In this document: piece after piece, positions 21,819 through 33,000 of the stretch | How the letters are laid out: each line of letters starts with the position of its first letter | How positions within the stretch are numbered: the stretch's first letter is position 1 | NCBI GenBank assembly: GCA_020137815.1 | Contig: CM035361.1 | Location: forward strand, 1,376,024-1,440,023 | Length of the DNA: 64,000 nt | Source: Hormiphora californensis | Lineage: Eukaryota > Ctenophora > Tentaculata > Cydippida > Pleurobrachiidae | Reading direction: 5' to 3' | The notes under the pieces: model-generated | What the model was told of the DNA's origin: nothing | The model's input: only the letters and a program-made list of their open reading frames with translations | Database searches by the model: none | Made by a program: the position numbers and the translations under genes

Positions 21819-24593
21819 GTGGGAAGGTTTCTTAGAGATTAGGTGGGTTAAAATGGGAGAGTTTCTTAAAAATTAGGTGGGTTAAAATGGGAGAGTTTCT
21901 TAGAGATTAGGTGAGTCAAAGTGGGAAGGTTTCTTAGAGATTAGGAGCCAGGAGGGTCAAAGTGGGAAAGTTTCTTAGAGATTAGGTGAGTCAAAGTGGG
22001 AAGGTTTCTTAGAGATTAGGAGCCAGGAGGGTCAAAGTGGGAAAGTTTCTTAGAGATAAGGTTGGTCAAAGTGGGAAAGTTTCTTAGAGATTAGGTGAGT
22101 CAAAGTGGGAAGGTTTCTTAGAGATTAGGAGGGTCAAAGTGGGAAGTTTCTTGGAGATTAGGAGGGTCAAAGTGAGAAAGTTTCTTAGAGATTAGGTGAG
22201 TCAAAGTGGGAAACTTTCTTAGAGATTAAGTTAGGGTAGAAAGGGGTAAAATGGCACACTTTCTAACGTTTTAGGTTCTAAAATACTCAATTTATACAGC
22301 AAGAAGAAAAACAATTATATAGGCTATCCAATGAAACGTTTTCCTTTCAGACGAGAAAAATTTTAAAATCTGAAAGTTTTATTTAATAGCTTAATTAATC
22401 AATTCAAAAATTTTGGTAGGGCTTTTTTTGGAAATCTTGCACTGGGGTAAAATGGTCCAGCCAATAGCATTGCTCGATTTTTATCACGTGCCTGGTGTTG
22501 TTAGAGCACTGGGGTAAAATGGTCCATGTTATCTTCAGTAATTTCTGTTCTGCTGGACCATTTTACCCCAGTGTGCTGGACCATTTTACCCCAGTTGGTA
22601 TCACGTGGTATTGGAGGCTCGATTTCATTGGTCCCAGGGTGAACCATTTTACCCCAGCGAGGGTGAACCATTTTACCCCAGTTTGACTAATTTGACAATT
22701 TAATCAACTTAATAGTGGGTTTTTTGAAAAATTTTTATACCAAGTTTTAGAAGGATAAAAAGCCTAACTGGCAGTTTTTGCAAAATTAAAATCGGCCAAC
22801 TCAAACAGAAATTACAGCAGTTTTAAAGCAAAAATTCGGAACAGAACGAGCAGGTCTCCGCTGGAGAAAAAGTCACGTGACTACATGTAATAACTAGGAC
22901 CATTTTACCCCATACATGTGCCATTTTACCCCGTGTGCCATTTTACCCCTTTCTACCCTAGTCAAAGTGGGAAAGTTTCTTAGAGATTAGGTGAGTCAAA
23001 GTGGGAAGGTTTCTTAGAGATTAGATGGGTAAAAATGGGAAAGTTTCTTAGAGATTAGGAGGGTTAAGGTGGGAAAGTTTCTTAGAGATAAGGTGGGTCA
23101 AAGTGGGAATGTTTCTTAGAGATTTGGGGGTCAAAGTGGGAAAGTTTCTTAGAGATAAGGAGGGTTAAGGTGGGAAAGTTTCTTAGAGATTAGGTGGGTC
23201 AAAATGGAAAAGTTTCTTAGAGATTAGGTGGGTCAAAGTGGGAAATTTTCTTAGAGATTAAGGGGGTTAAAGTGGAAAAGTTTCTTAGAATTAAAGAGGG
23301 TTAAGGTGGGAAAGTTTCTTAGAGATTAGGTGGGTCAAAGTGGGAAAGTTTCTTAGAGATTTGGGGGGTCAAAGTGGGAAATTTTCTTAGAGTTAAGGAG
23401 GGTCAAAGTGGGAAATTTTCTTAGAGATAAGGAGGGTTAAGGTGGGAAAGTTTCTTAGAGATTAGGTGGGTCAAAGTGAAAAAGTTTCTTAGAGATTAGG
23501 TGGGTCAAAATGGGAAAGTTTCTTAGAGATTTGGGGGGTCAAAGTGGGAAATTTTCTTATAGATTAAGGGGGTTAAAGTGGAAAAGTTTCTGAGAGATTA
23601 GGTGGGTCAAAGTGGGAAGGTTTCATTAGAGATTAGGTGGGTCAAAATGGGAAGCTGAAGGTTTTTTAGAGATTAAATGGGTCAAAGTGAGAAAGTTTCT
23701 GAGATATTAGGTGGGTCAAAGTGGGAAAGTTTCTTAGAGATTAGGTGGGTTAAAGTGGAAAAGTTTCTTAGAGATTAAGGGGGTTAAAGTGGAAAAGTTT
23801 CTTAGAGATTAAGTGGGTCAAAGTGGGGAAAAGTTTCTTAGAGATTAGGTGAGTTAAAATGGGAAAGTTTCTTAGAGGTTAGGTGGGTCAAAGTGGGAAG
23901 GTTTTTTAGAGATTAGGTGGGTGAAAGTGGGAAGGTTTCTTAGAGATTAGATTGGTCAAAGTGAGAAAGTTTCTGAGAGATTAGGTGGGTCAAAGTGGGA
24001 AAGTTTCTTAGAGAGATTAGGTGGGTCAAAGTGGGAAAGTTCTTTTAGATAAGATGGGTCAAAGTGAGAAGGTTTCTTAGAGATTAGGTGGCTGATCAAA
24101 GTGGGAAGGTTTCTTAGAGATTAGGTGGCTCACAGTGGGAAAGTTTCTTATAGAGATTAGGTGGGTTAAAATGGGGAAGTTTCTTAGAGATTAGGTGGGT
24201 CAAAGTGGGAAGGTTTCATTAGAGATTAGGTGGGTCAAAATGGGAAGGTTTCTTAGAAATTAAATGGGTCAAAGTGAGAAAGTTTCTGAGATATTAGGTG
24301 GGTCAAAGTGAGAAAGTTTCTTAGAGATTAGGTGGGTTAAAGTGGGAAAGTTTCTTAGAGATTAAGGGGCTTAAAGTGGAAAAGTTTCTTAGAGATTAAG
24401 TGGGTCAAAGTGGGAAAAGTTTCTTAGAGATTAGGTGAGTTGAAATGGGAAAGTTTCTTAGAGGTTAGGTGGGTCAAAGTGGGAAGGTTTCTTAGAGATT
24501 AGGTGGGTGAAAGTGGGAAGGTTTCTTAGAGATTAGATTGGTCAAAGTGAGAAAGTTTCTGAGAGATTAGGTGGGTCAAAGTGGGAAAGTTTC
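21819..24593. repeat. 34-bp tandem repeat array, roughly 60 copies, interrupted by a transposon
   Basis: The unit is close to TTTCTTAGAGATTAGGTGGG followed by TCAAAGTGGGAAAG. Copies run from 21819 to 22231 and from 22961 to 24593, with point differences and occasional loss or gain of a few bases. The array lies between the two secreted-protein genes. There is no coding potential: stops occur in every frame of the unit. Confidence 0.95.
22234..22958. mobile_element. TA-flanked non-autonomous DNA transposon inside the tandem array
   Basis: The TIRs are GGGTAGAAAGGGGTAAAATG at the left and CATTTTACCCCTTTCTACCC at the right, each bordered by TA, consistent with a mariner-type TA duplication. The 725-bp body repeats the GGGGTAAAATGG(T/C) motif about eight more times in both orientations as sub-terminal repeats. 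There is no transposase frame. Confidence 0.85.
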
Positions 24594-24679
24594 TTGGTGA
24601 CATTCACACCTAGTGCGTGCGAGATCGAGCACATGTGTGTGAGCTCAATCTTGGTCGCGCACGGTGTCTATGTCACCAA
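24594..24679. mobile_element. 86-bp MITE (TTGGTGACAT family), copy 1
   Basis: The terminal inverted repeats are TTGGTGACATTCACACC and GGTGTCTATGTCACCAA. It abuts the end of the 34-bp array. The same family occurs at 60390-60465, with a target duplication, and half of it at about 56007. Confidence 0.8.
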
Positions 24680-24832
24680 GTCGTACTCATGTGTTTGTTA
24701 AGATATATCTGAGTTAAGTTTATTAGAATGTACTTTTGTGTGTTAAGTTATATCTGAGTTAAGTTAATTAGGATGTTGGAAACATCGACATTTAACAAAC
24801 TGACAACAGCACAAGTATCCGCACATGTCATA

Positions 24833-25588
24833 TTATACTTGGGGTGCATTATTTGATAATCCCGGACATGCACTGTCTGGCGGCAGACCTCGTTTGGACA
24901 GTGCACTCAGATAGTACATGTACTTACCACAGTTACTGAGGCAGTAGTAACTAGATGCAGTGTCTGAGGTAGAAACCATGACGTAATGGATATCCGTACT
25001 CCACACGGCAGAACATCCCGTGGTACCCTGATCAGCAGCATCAAACATATAGTTCAACACAACCACCCCGTTACTCCAAATAGTGAGAGTGGTGTCTGAT
25101 TTAGTAAAGAACCAGGTTCCATAGTGACCGTTGTCAAGCAGAGTTGGTTGAGTTGGCAGCTCTTCATAGCTGTCCATGCACGCCGCTATCAGGTATGCGA
25201 CGGGTGAGTGGAAGAGGACTTCAACGTAGTCCAGATATGTGCTGTCTGCATCATAGGTGAGGAGGACTAACCGGCCCCCACTGTCCTCTCCAGTGGAGTT
25301 GGTTTTAATGTAGATACCCGCTGTGGTGTCCTGGTCCAAGGGAATGTATTCGCCACGCTGTACCGACTGCCAATCTAGGAGCATGCTCGAGCATTTAAAA
25401 TTTAAAAAGATGATTTAAATATTAATAATTGACTTATTACTAACTAAGCAGCCTGCAGCAGTAGTAAGCTTCAATTTTGATATTGCCGAAAACCTATCGA
25501 GTTGTATACTAATACCTTTTGGGATCAGATCAGTTCGAGCGCTGAGCAGTGGGAGAAAGTATAAAAACAATCCCAAGAGCATAATCAT
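24833..25588 (-). CDS. Small secreted protein of unknown function (gene B)
   Basis: Exon 1 is 25516-25588 and encodes MIMLLGLFLYFLPLLSARTD, a signal peptide from the first ATG. A phase-1 GT donor joins exon 2 starting at 25374. Exon 2 stays open to TAA at 24833 (204 aa in all), but a strong GTAAGT donor at 24927 suggests it may splice earlier to an exon I cannot place. Downstream of that site the frame runs into a repeat (GTCTGGCGGC, seen at 20.8, 60.9 and 61.4 kb), which supports splicing. Visible features: YLDYVEVLFHSPVAYLIAAC, GTWFFTKSDTTLTIWSNGVV, CSAVWSTDIHYVMV, and four Cys in the last third. Overall plan resembles gene A. No family assigned; a lectin-like or FAMeT-like beta domain is only a guess. 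A possible AATAAA lies at about 24720-24725 (minus strand). Confidence 0.65.
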
Positions 25589-26291
25589 GTCTTGTTGAGA
25601 ACCCTTTACTTTCCTTGTACTCAACAATTCATTTCATGAGTATAGAACAACGGAGATTTGAGCGTTCACAACAGTGTAGAAACTATTACGGAATTGTGAA
25701 CTGTGGAGTACACGTGAGATAGACATAGAGAGACATGTAACTTCACATGCAGTGGCCATCCACGTGTTGAAATTTCCCATCATGCTCGAGCTAGGGCAAT
25801 CTTTTGTGAGACAAGAAGTACAATGGTCAGACTCGCCAGCTGTTACCCAGTACAGTGTTGCCATGCTACGCAGTCTGTCCATTCGTCGATTTAAGCGCCT
25901 TGGCGAACTAACGATTCGCATTATAAGCTCACACCGGGCCGAAGACTGTGAGCCGACAAACTGGGAACATGCCAAGATTGATAGTGATACCATGCATGGA
26001 ATCGAATTCTCAGGAACCAATTAATCCATGATCCCTCGAAATCGGAGAAGCGTAGAAGCTTCTGCTCTGTTTCATTTACACTGTAGAAAGACTGTACCAG
26101 TGGTACATGCACTCCTAGTGCGGCACGTGGGGTGCAGAGAGGCTGAGCGGCAGAAGAAAGATAATGAGCTTGACAGAGCAATAATGTGCTGCAGTTGGAC
26201 TCTGTGCTGCAGTTGATCTCTCTCTATCTCTCTTCGCTCGATTATCATGTCGCTATCTCACTATCTACATGCTCAGCTATCTATCTCTCTA

Positions 26292-26292
<1 letters not shown>

Positions 26293-26351
<59 letters not shown>
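26293..26351. repeat. (TC)n microsatellite
   Basis: About 58 bp of uninterrupted TC dinucleotides. Confidence 0.98.
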
Positions 26352-26355
<4 letters not shown>

Positions 26356-26844
26356 TCTTTTTCACTAATGGTCTCTATATCAACCCTTGCCTTCTTTGTG
26401 GTGCTGAACGCTAGTAGGATGGGTGGCCGCGGTAGTAATGGAACTGGTAGCTATAGGCTATTGTAGTCGATATTATACACGGGGGGACCCATTATAATTA
26501 CACACACGCGCCCATTATTATAATAGATCGCTCTCAAATGCAGTACACGCCTTCTTACAAATATATTCATTTTGTCTCTCGTAATGATCCGTTGCCTTGC
26601 TGAACTTAGGACAATCACATGTGCTCTCATACACCATGTGTACAGCACGCACAGACAATCGCTCATGAAACACAGCATTTTGCAGTACAATTAATCAGCG
26701 CTGTATGCTTCCTATCTCATTTCATACATTGCATTGAACATGTTGTGCCTTTGAAATTTACATGTATATTTTAAAGGGGCTTTGAGATGTTTTTTAATGG
26801 ATTATTGGTACATTGTGGATTGGGATGTGGCGGATGGGATTGAA

Positions 26845-26973
26845 ATTAGGTTTAGTAGGTCTAATCCTGATATTGAGATGTATTTGAAACAGCAAAGACC
26901 AAGAGATTCATCTTGTCTTGCGTTTACAAAATTATACCTCTAATATCAAAGGATGAGACCTACTAAACCTAAT
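26845..26973. repeat. Hairpin MITE downstream of the glutamate receptor stop codon
   Basis: The ends ATTAGGTTTAGTAGGTCTAA and AGACCTACTAAACCTAAT are inverted repeats that extend inward as CCTGATATTGAG / CTAATATCAAAGG. It lies 120 bp downstream of the receptor stop. The TTTATT at 26973-26978 reads AATAAA on the minus strand, so the element edge may supply the receptor's polyadenylation signal. Confidence 0.75.
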
Positions 26974-27094
26974 TTATTGGTACATTGCTTATAGTGGGCC
27001 AATCCAATAGGGTTCCCTTTTTAGAAAACTAAAACAATTCGGTTTTTGAAGAGAACGTAGGTATATAATTTGCTGGTGCAGTTAAAGACTGATC

Positions 27095-30000
27095 TCACTT
27101 GATAGAAGGTTCAAGATAACAGTGCGTGATAGCGTCATTATGGTCACTACGATCATCCTCACGCCTCATTTGTGTCCACCGCCTTGCAGAGCTCCTTCTT
27201 CTTGTAGAGCTCCTCCTCTTCTTACCACCACACGAACACCACTCTAGACGAATATCTCGGAGCTTCAGGGCGAGCCTGTTCTTTAGTTTTGTCCAAAAAG
27301 TTGTCTTTGTGCTGGCTGCTCGATCCCGGGCTGCGGCAACTACCAACTCCACGACAAGGAACACAAATGATATGATGAGACCTAGGACTAGGAAGTAGAA
27401 GATTCCTTTGAGAGTGTAGAAAGAGAGCTGTGCTTCATCTCCAACACCACCCCTGTCACACATAGTGTCTTTCTTACCCCAGGTGTCCCAAAGTTTGGTG
27501 AAGAACCCTTCCTCTCTGTACTGGAGGATCTGCTTGTTCAACAGCCGGGCATGGGGCGAGTTATTGGGAAGACCAAATGCAGTGGGAATAGTCAGCAGTC
27601 TCTCTCCCACTGTAAAGATGTCGCAGCTGGAGGATGTATTGTACTCCAACCATAGACTGTCTTCAATGTAGGCGAATTTAACTTCTTGTACGAGCTGCAT
27701 ACCTGGATGAAGGGGATCAATTAGGATCAAATGATGTAGTAGGAAGAGGTTCACGCCCATGGCAACCGCCTCTTGGTAAGCGGATTCTAGTGCTAAAATC
27801 ACAAAAAGCGAACTCGAGATTTCAGCCGGAAACGAGAGTTAGGGGTTAATGTAAAGGTTAGGGTTAGATATATAGAGTCCTCCTTGGGTTTAGATATAGA
27901 GTCCGTTAGCACTAGAGTCCGCCTATAGATATCACTGAACGACAGTTGTGATTCTTACCACTTGAAAAGTTCCCCACATCAATAGAATGCTCCTCAAGTT
28001 TCTGGTATTGCTGTCTGACGTGGTTCTTCAGCAGTGTCGCATCCACACCGTCACGAATCATTCCCCAATTATACACAGTCTGCAGAATATGATTAATGGT
28101 GAACAGAAATGTTACTCCTTTATAGAAAGTTAGGACCCAATTACCAATCGTGATGATTGTATTCTTTAACGTAATTTAATTGGAACTTGCTCGTACATTA
28201 TCTGGAGGTTGGTTGAGGAGATCTACTGCCCGTTTTATAGGGACACCCTGCTTGTCAAGGGTCATGAAAGCCGTCAAGTTTGCTGTGTACATGTTAACCA
28301 TCAACAAAACGAAAAACCACCTGAGAGAAAGATTGGGTGGCGAGGGAGGGAGTTCTAGGAATTTCAAACTCGTTAATTAAAAAAAAAAAAGATTGTTGTG
28401 TTGACTAATGGGAGAGGGACTCACCAAGTTAATAGAATAGTGCGTCCAGAGGGGCTCCTCGGGAGGGGCTCTCCACCTTGGCCAACAAACCCACTTCCAA
28501 CGACCCACAGGGCATTATACACCGACATCTTTTCCGAGGACACTTCCTCTTCTGCTGCTTCAACTAGACAAACCTAATCGTGTGAAATATAAACTGTTTC
28601 CCGGCTGCTTTTTCCATAGTTCAAACTTAAAAATATGGAGAAAGCTTAGTGACATATTCTCATGAGAAGCCCCCCCCCCCCCCCCTTACTAACTAGTTAC
28701 CCAATTACCTCGACTTCCTCTATCCCGAGTTTCATTTTTCCTTCCCCATCCATCATAGGGCCCACGCAGTCATCACATTTGCAGATTAGCTGTAAGATAG
28801 CGGATTTGACATATTATATGCCGGCACGTGCCATAGCTCGATAGTTTAAAACTTTAGCTGACAGATGTTTTGTTTTTTTTTTTTTTTTTATTTAGTTTTT
28901 TTTGTTTGTCACTTAAACCATGGGATACGCTCAGCCAAACCTCCATACCAACGACGGGTATGAGGTAAACTATGGCGCTGGTCCCTTCTCTCTCATCGGG
29001 AGGGAGAGAAAGAGGACTCATGTTAATTTCTGAATTTTGATGGATCTTGGGTCTGTTAGGTAACGTTTTGCCTTGAGAGGATCTTGGTCGCGGTAGGTAC
29101 CATTTTGCCCTTGGGAGAGATTGGTCTGATTCTTGAAATAGGAACGTTTGCCTTGAGAGGGTCTGGTCGGGTAGGGTAAAATTTTGCCTTTAGAGAGGTC
29201 GTTGGTCTTGAAAATACGAGATACCGATTAATGCCTTGAGAGATCATGATAGGATCGGGTAGATAACGTAATTGATATTATTATAGATTGTTGTCTGTCT
29301 TGCGGGCACACTCTAAGCTATGTCTTGTCTATACTTATTATTGAACAATCATTACCTTCACAATATCAAACTGTACACAATAAATGAACAAAACACTACG
29401 GACAGTGAAAACTTACGACCTTGCTGGATGATTGGTACCGTGATGTTGTTGGTGATGAGAGAGAGGTGTAAACATCCAATGGTGATAAAGATAACGAAAA
29501 AGATCAAAACAAAACAAGGGGTTGGGCAGATTGTAGCACCACTAAGTGTAAAATGTTTATTCTAGAGGCCAATTCGGATGAAATGAAATAGATAAGAAAA
29601 GTTGTTAGTTTAGTTGTTACACGCGAATATATAAGCGACTAGGGCACCAAAAACACAGAATTGTCTCTGTAGTTGTGTGTTTTGCAAAGTCCGCTTATTG
29701 GGAGAGGTGGGTGGGGGAGGGGGGTGGGGTGGGGCGGGGGGGTGGATATAGTGGACAAAAATGTTTTAGACTGTAATTTAGTAATGAGACCCAAGCCGGC
29801 CCCCGAGAGACAGTCAGTGTAAATGGGAGGTTCATGTGTGATGGAAATGGAGAATAGAAAAAGATGTGAGTTGCAGTTTATGAGCAAATAGCCCTTTTTG
29901 GTGTCTGAGACAAGCTCCCAGTGAACGACTGAATTTCGTAAGAACGAGTCAGATTGACAAGATAGTAAACTATTGTTGTACACTTTTAAACATATGAATT

Positions 30001-33000
30001 ATATTATGCGATGGCCTATTTTTATCTTGAGAGATGGTGCATGGGCTAAGAGATATTACATTCTATTATAGAATTAGACATGCTACTTTTAAGAAATCAC
30101 GTGTAATAACCTGTAATACCTGGGCACGTAGCCAACCTGAGATCACAGGTCTCAGTGAAAAATAGCCGTGCACTTGACCTGAGGTTCATGCACGACTGTT
30201 TTCCCCCATTACCTGGGCATGAGACACGATTCCATGTTTATCAAAGGGTGAGAGTTGCTCGAAACCCTGACCAAGCACATTCTGTAGAATTGCTATTGCC
30301 ACTATTGCAATCAATATTGCAAACCAAGTTGTAATCGCTGCATTATATGGAAAAATGAAATTAGTTACTTTTACTGGAGCGGGAAAAATGTGTGTGGATT
30401 CAGGGAATTGTTCTGAGAGAACTAGGAATTAGGATGTTTACCGAATGGTGTCAGAAAGAAGAAAGTGTTGTTAGTTTTTGATTCCCCCTTCATTACAACG
30501 CTTATCCCTGTGTCGATATAACTATAGGTAAATGCAATCCACCCTCTGCGTTCCGAGCTAACCGTGACATCCATGGCTATCATATCAATCTTGTTGTTGA
30601 TTAGATCCCCAATGAGACCACTCCATGTTCCTGTGGCCTCATTTAGCGATCCATGTACCTTTTCTTTTGGCTGCAGGGGTATATATGTTTAGATATTATT
30701 GTATCTAGCTTGGAGCTTTATCCTGTTCGCAGTGCCCAATAAAATCCGATTAGAAGCACACACATATGTTGAATCAGTGCAACACATACGTCACACACAC
30801 AAACACACAAGCTTCTAATACCTGAATGAACTGGTAGCTAAAGTTCAAGTCCCGGGCCATCTTGTGGAGTATCTCGGGGCAAATTCCTATCCAGCATTCA
30901 ATGGCGTTGCTTGTACACCCATGCTTTTTCATAGCAAAGGGAGGGACCTCCATTATCTGGGTGACATGATATTAGCTTGTAATATACGGTATAGTAATTA
31001 TGTAGTATGTACACTGTACAGTCGGACCCCGATTGAATGGCAGGATAATCTTCCTGTACCAGAAATTTTTCTACTCCATCATTTAGATCTCGATAAGTTA
31101 GCTTTGTCATGTTAAATAACCCTTCTTTTATAGGTTGATTTAGTATTATATTATATTCGACAAAGGCTCGAGCTAGGCAAAGTGATAATAATAAACCCCT
31201 ACTATCTACTTCCCGTATAATAGTAACCTTATTTTTCACCTATTAGAAAAGCATAATTTATGCAGACTATCATCCGGATGATATATATGACCAGGATGCA
31301 TCCTGGTCATATCATAGCACTGGCAAGTGCCCCGGGCCCAAAAGGGGGGTGGTGTGGCACAGCCCCACCATAAACGGGGGGTGGGGGCAGAGCCCCCCCA
31401 CCTTGAAATACCCTCTACCTCAAAAAACAAAAGAGAAGAGAGAGCAACCAACACCGTCTACACACAAGCGCGTGAAACTGCCGTGCTATATATACAATGA
31501 GATTCGAGGGTTTTTTATGCTTTAAAACGCATGTTCAAGATAAATTAGAGAGCTGAAATTTGTAACTCTGAGTGCTTCATTGGAGAAAGAAGAGGCATGC
31601 AAATTTCAGAACGATCGGTGTAAGGTAAAAATTTGCCAGAGGGGTCCAAAAATGCAAAATGTAAAGGAGGGGAGGGGGAGGGGGAGGACGCTTTGTATCT
31701 CTGAGTGTTCTCCTAAACACAAATTAGTAGAGGACTTGCCGTTTGGAACACTGGTTCCTACATCATTGCGCTCGGAATAGCTGTGTGAGAACTTCGAAAT
31801 CGCCATCATAGTTCATTAATTATTCATTAATAGTCATAATATTAATTTAACCATGGTTGCGATATTATTGACACGCACTCGAAGGTCATAAAGACTTGAA
31901 ACCGGGCTTAGGCGACGCGGATATGAGTCGAATTATTGGGGGGGGGGGGCGGGTGCTACTCGGGACAAAAATTCTCTATCTCGCACCGTTAAGCCGTTAT
32001 TGTTTATATTAGCACCTATTCACACGATTTCATGCATATTTCAAATTTTCACTTCAGCTAGTCCTAGAACGTTTTCATGGGCCATATTTCGACGTAAATA
32101 GTCGATTTATGGGGGGTCGTTCCCCCGGGACAAAAAGTCGTTATCTCGCCCAACCGTTTAGCTGTTATTGCCATATTATGCACCGTTCCTGATTTATGCA
32201 TATTCTAAATATACTTCCCAGTCAGCGTAAGAGTACTGGTAAAGTATAGGAACATTTTCATGGAATTTCGACGCAAAAAATAGTCGATTTATGGGGGTCG
32301 TCCCCCTGACAAAAAGTCGTATATTTTCTCACCGTTTAGTCGTTATTCGTATATTTTGAATTATTCAAATTCGAAAAATAGGCAGAAATCAGAAAAAATA
32401 GCTTTTTTCTATTTTACACAAAAAGAAACAGAAATTAGGCACAAAACCCCAATTAAATGAAATTAGTTGGAGCCGGGCCCACGGGACCATGGGGGGTCCG
32501 AGGAGTAAACACCTTTAGGCTACTGTCATAAATGATGGATATGGGGAGCGATCAGGCAAAGGAAATTAGGATAGAAAGGTGCGCTATAATCAAAAAAAGA
32601 CGCAGCGATAAATCCGAGGAGAGAGAAAAAAAGAGGAGATATAGTGAAGAAAAAGTGAGAGAACAGAGAAGAGAGAGAGCAGAGAGAGAGAGAGGAGAGA
32701 GAGAGTAGCGGAGAGAGGAGAGAGAGAGAAGAGAGAGAGAAGGAGAGAGTGACTCGGAGAGAGACGATGAGAGAGGAGAGAGAGAGCGAAAAGAGCATGT
32801 GTGAGAGAGGTGAGGAGATGAGAGGAGAAGTGAGAGAGATAGATAGGATAGACAGATTGAAGGATAACAATTAAACAATTAACGAGATATGCCGTTAATT
32901 ATGGCAGTAGCTAAAGGTTACCCCCGTGACACCACATGGGCCCGGGCATCCAAACTAATTTATTTAATTGGTTTTTGGACTAATATATATATATGTGTTG

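Larger units (their letters stand above)
25589..27094. other. Intergenic DNA between gene B and the glutamate receptor
   Basis: No convincing exon. Bases 25850-25935 (TACGCAGTCTGTCCATTCG and onward) match the reverse complement of 55540-55620, showing a dispersed repeat. A (TC)n microsatellite and a hairpin MITE are listed separately. Confidence 0.5.

Noticed and set aside
25634-26181. Overlapping frames of 86-128 codons on both strands
   Set aside because: The region includes a dispersed repeat also found at 55.5 kb, no splice structure is apparent and no homology is recognised.
31063-31245. AT-rich open minus-strand frame, considered as a mitochondrial insertion or receptor exon
   Set aside because: It did not resemble a mitochondrial gene or receptor segment I could name, and the frame runs into a transposon end.
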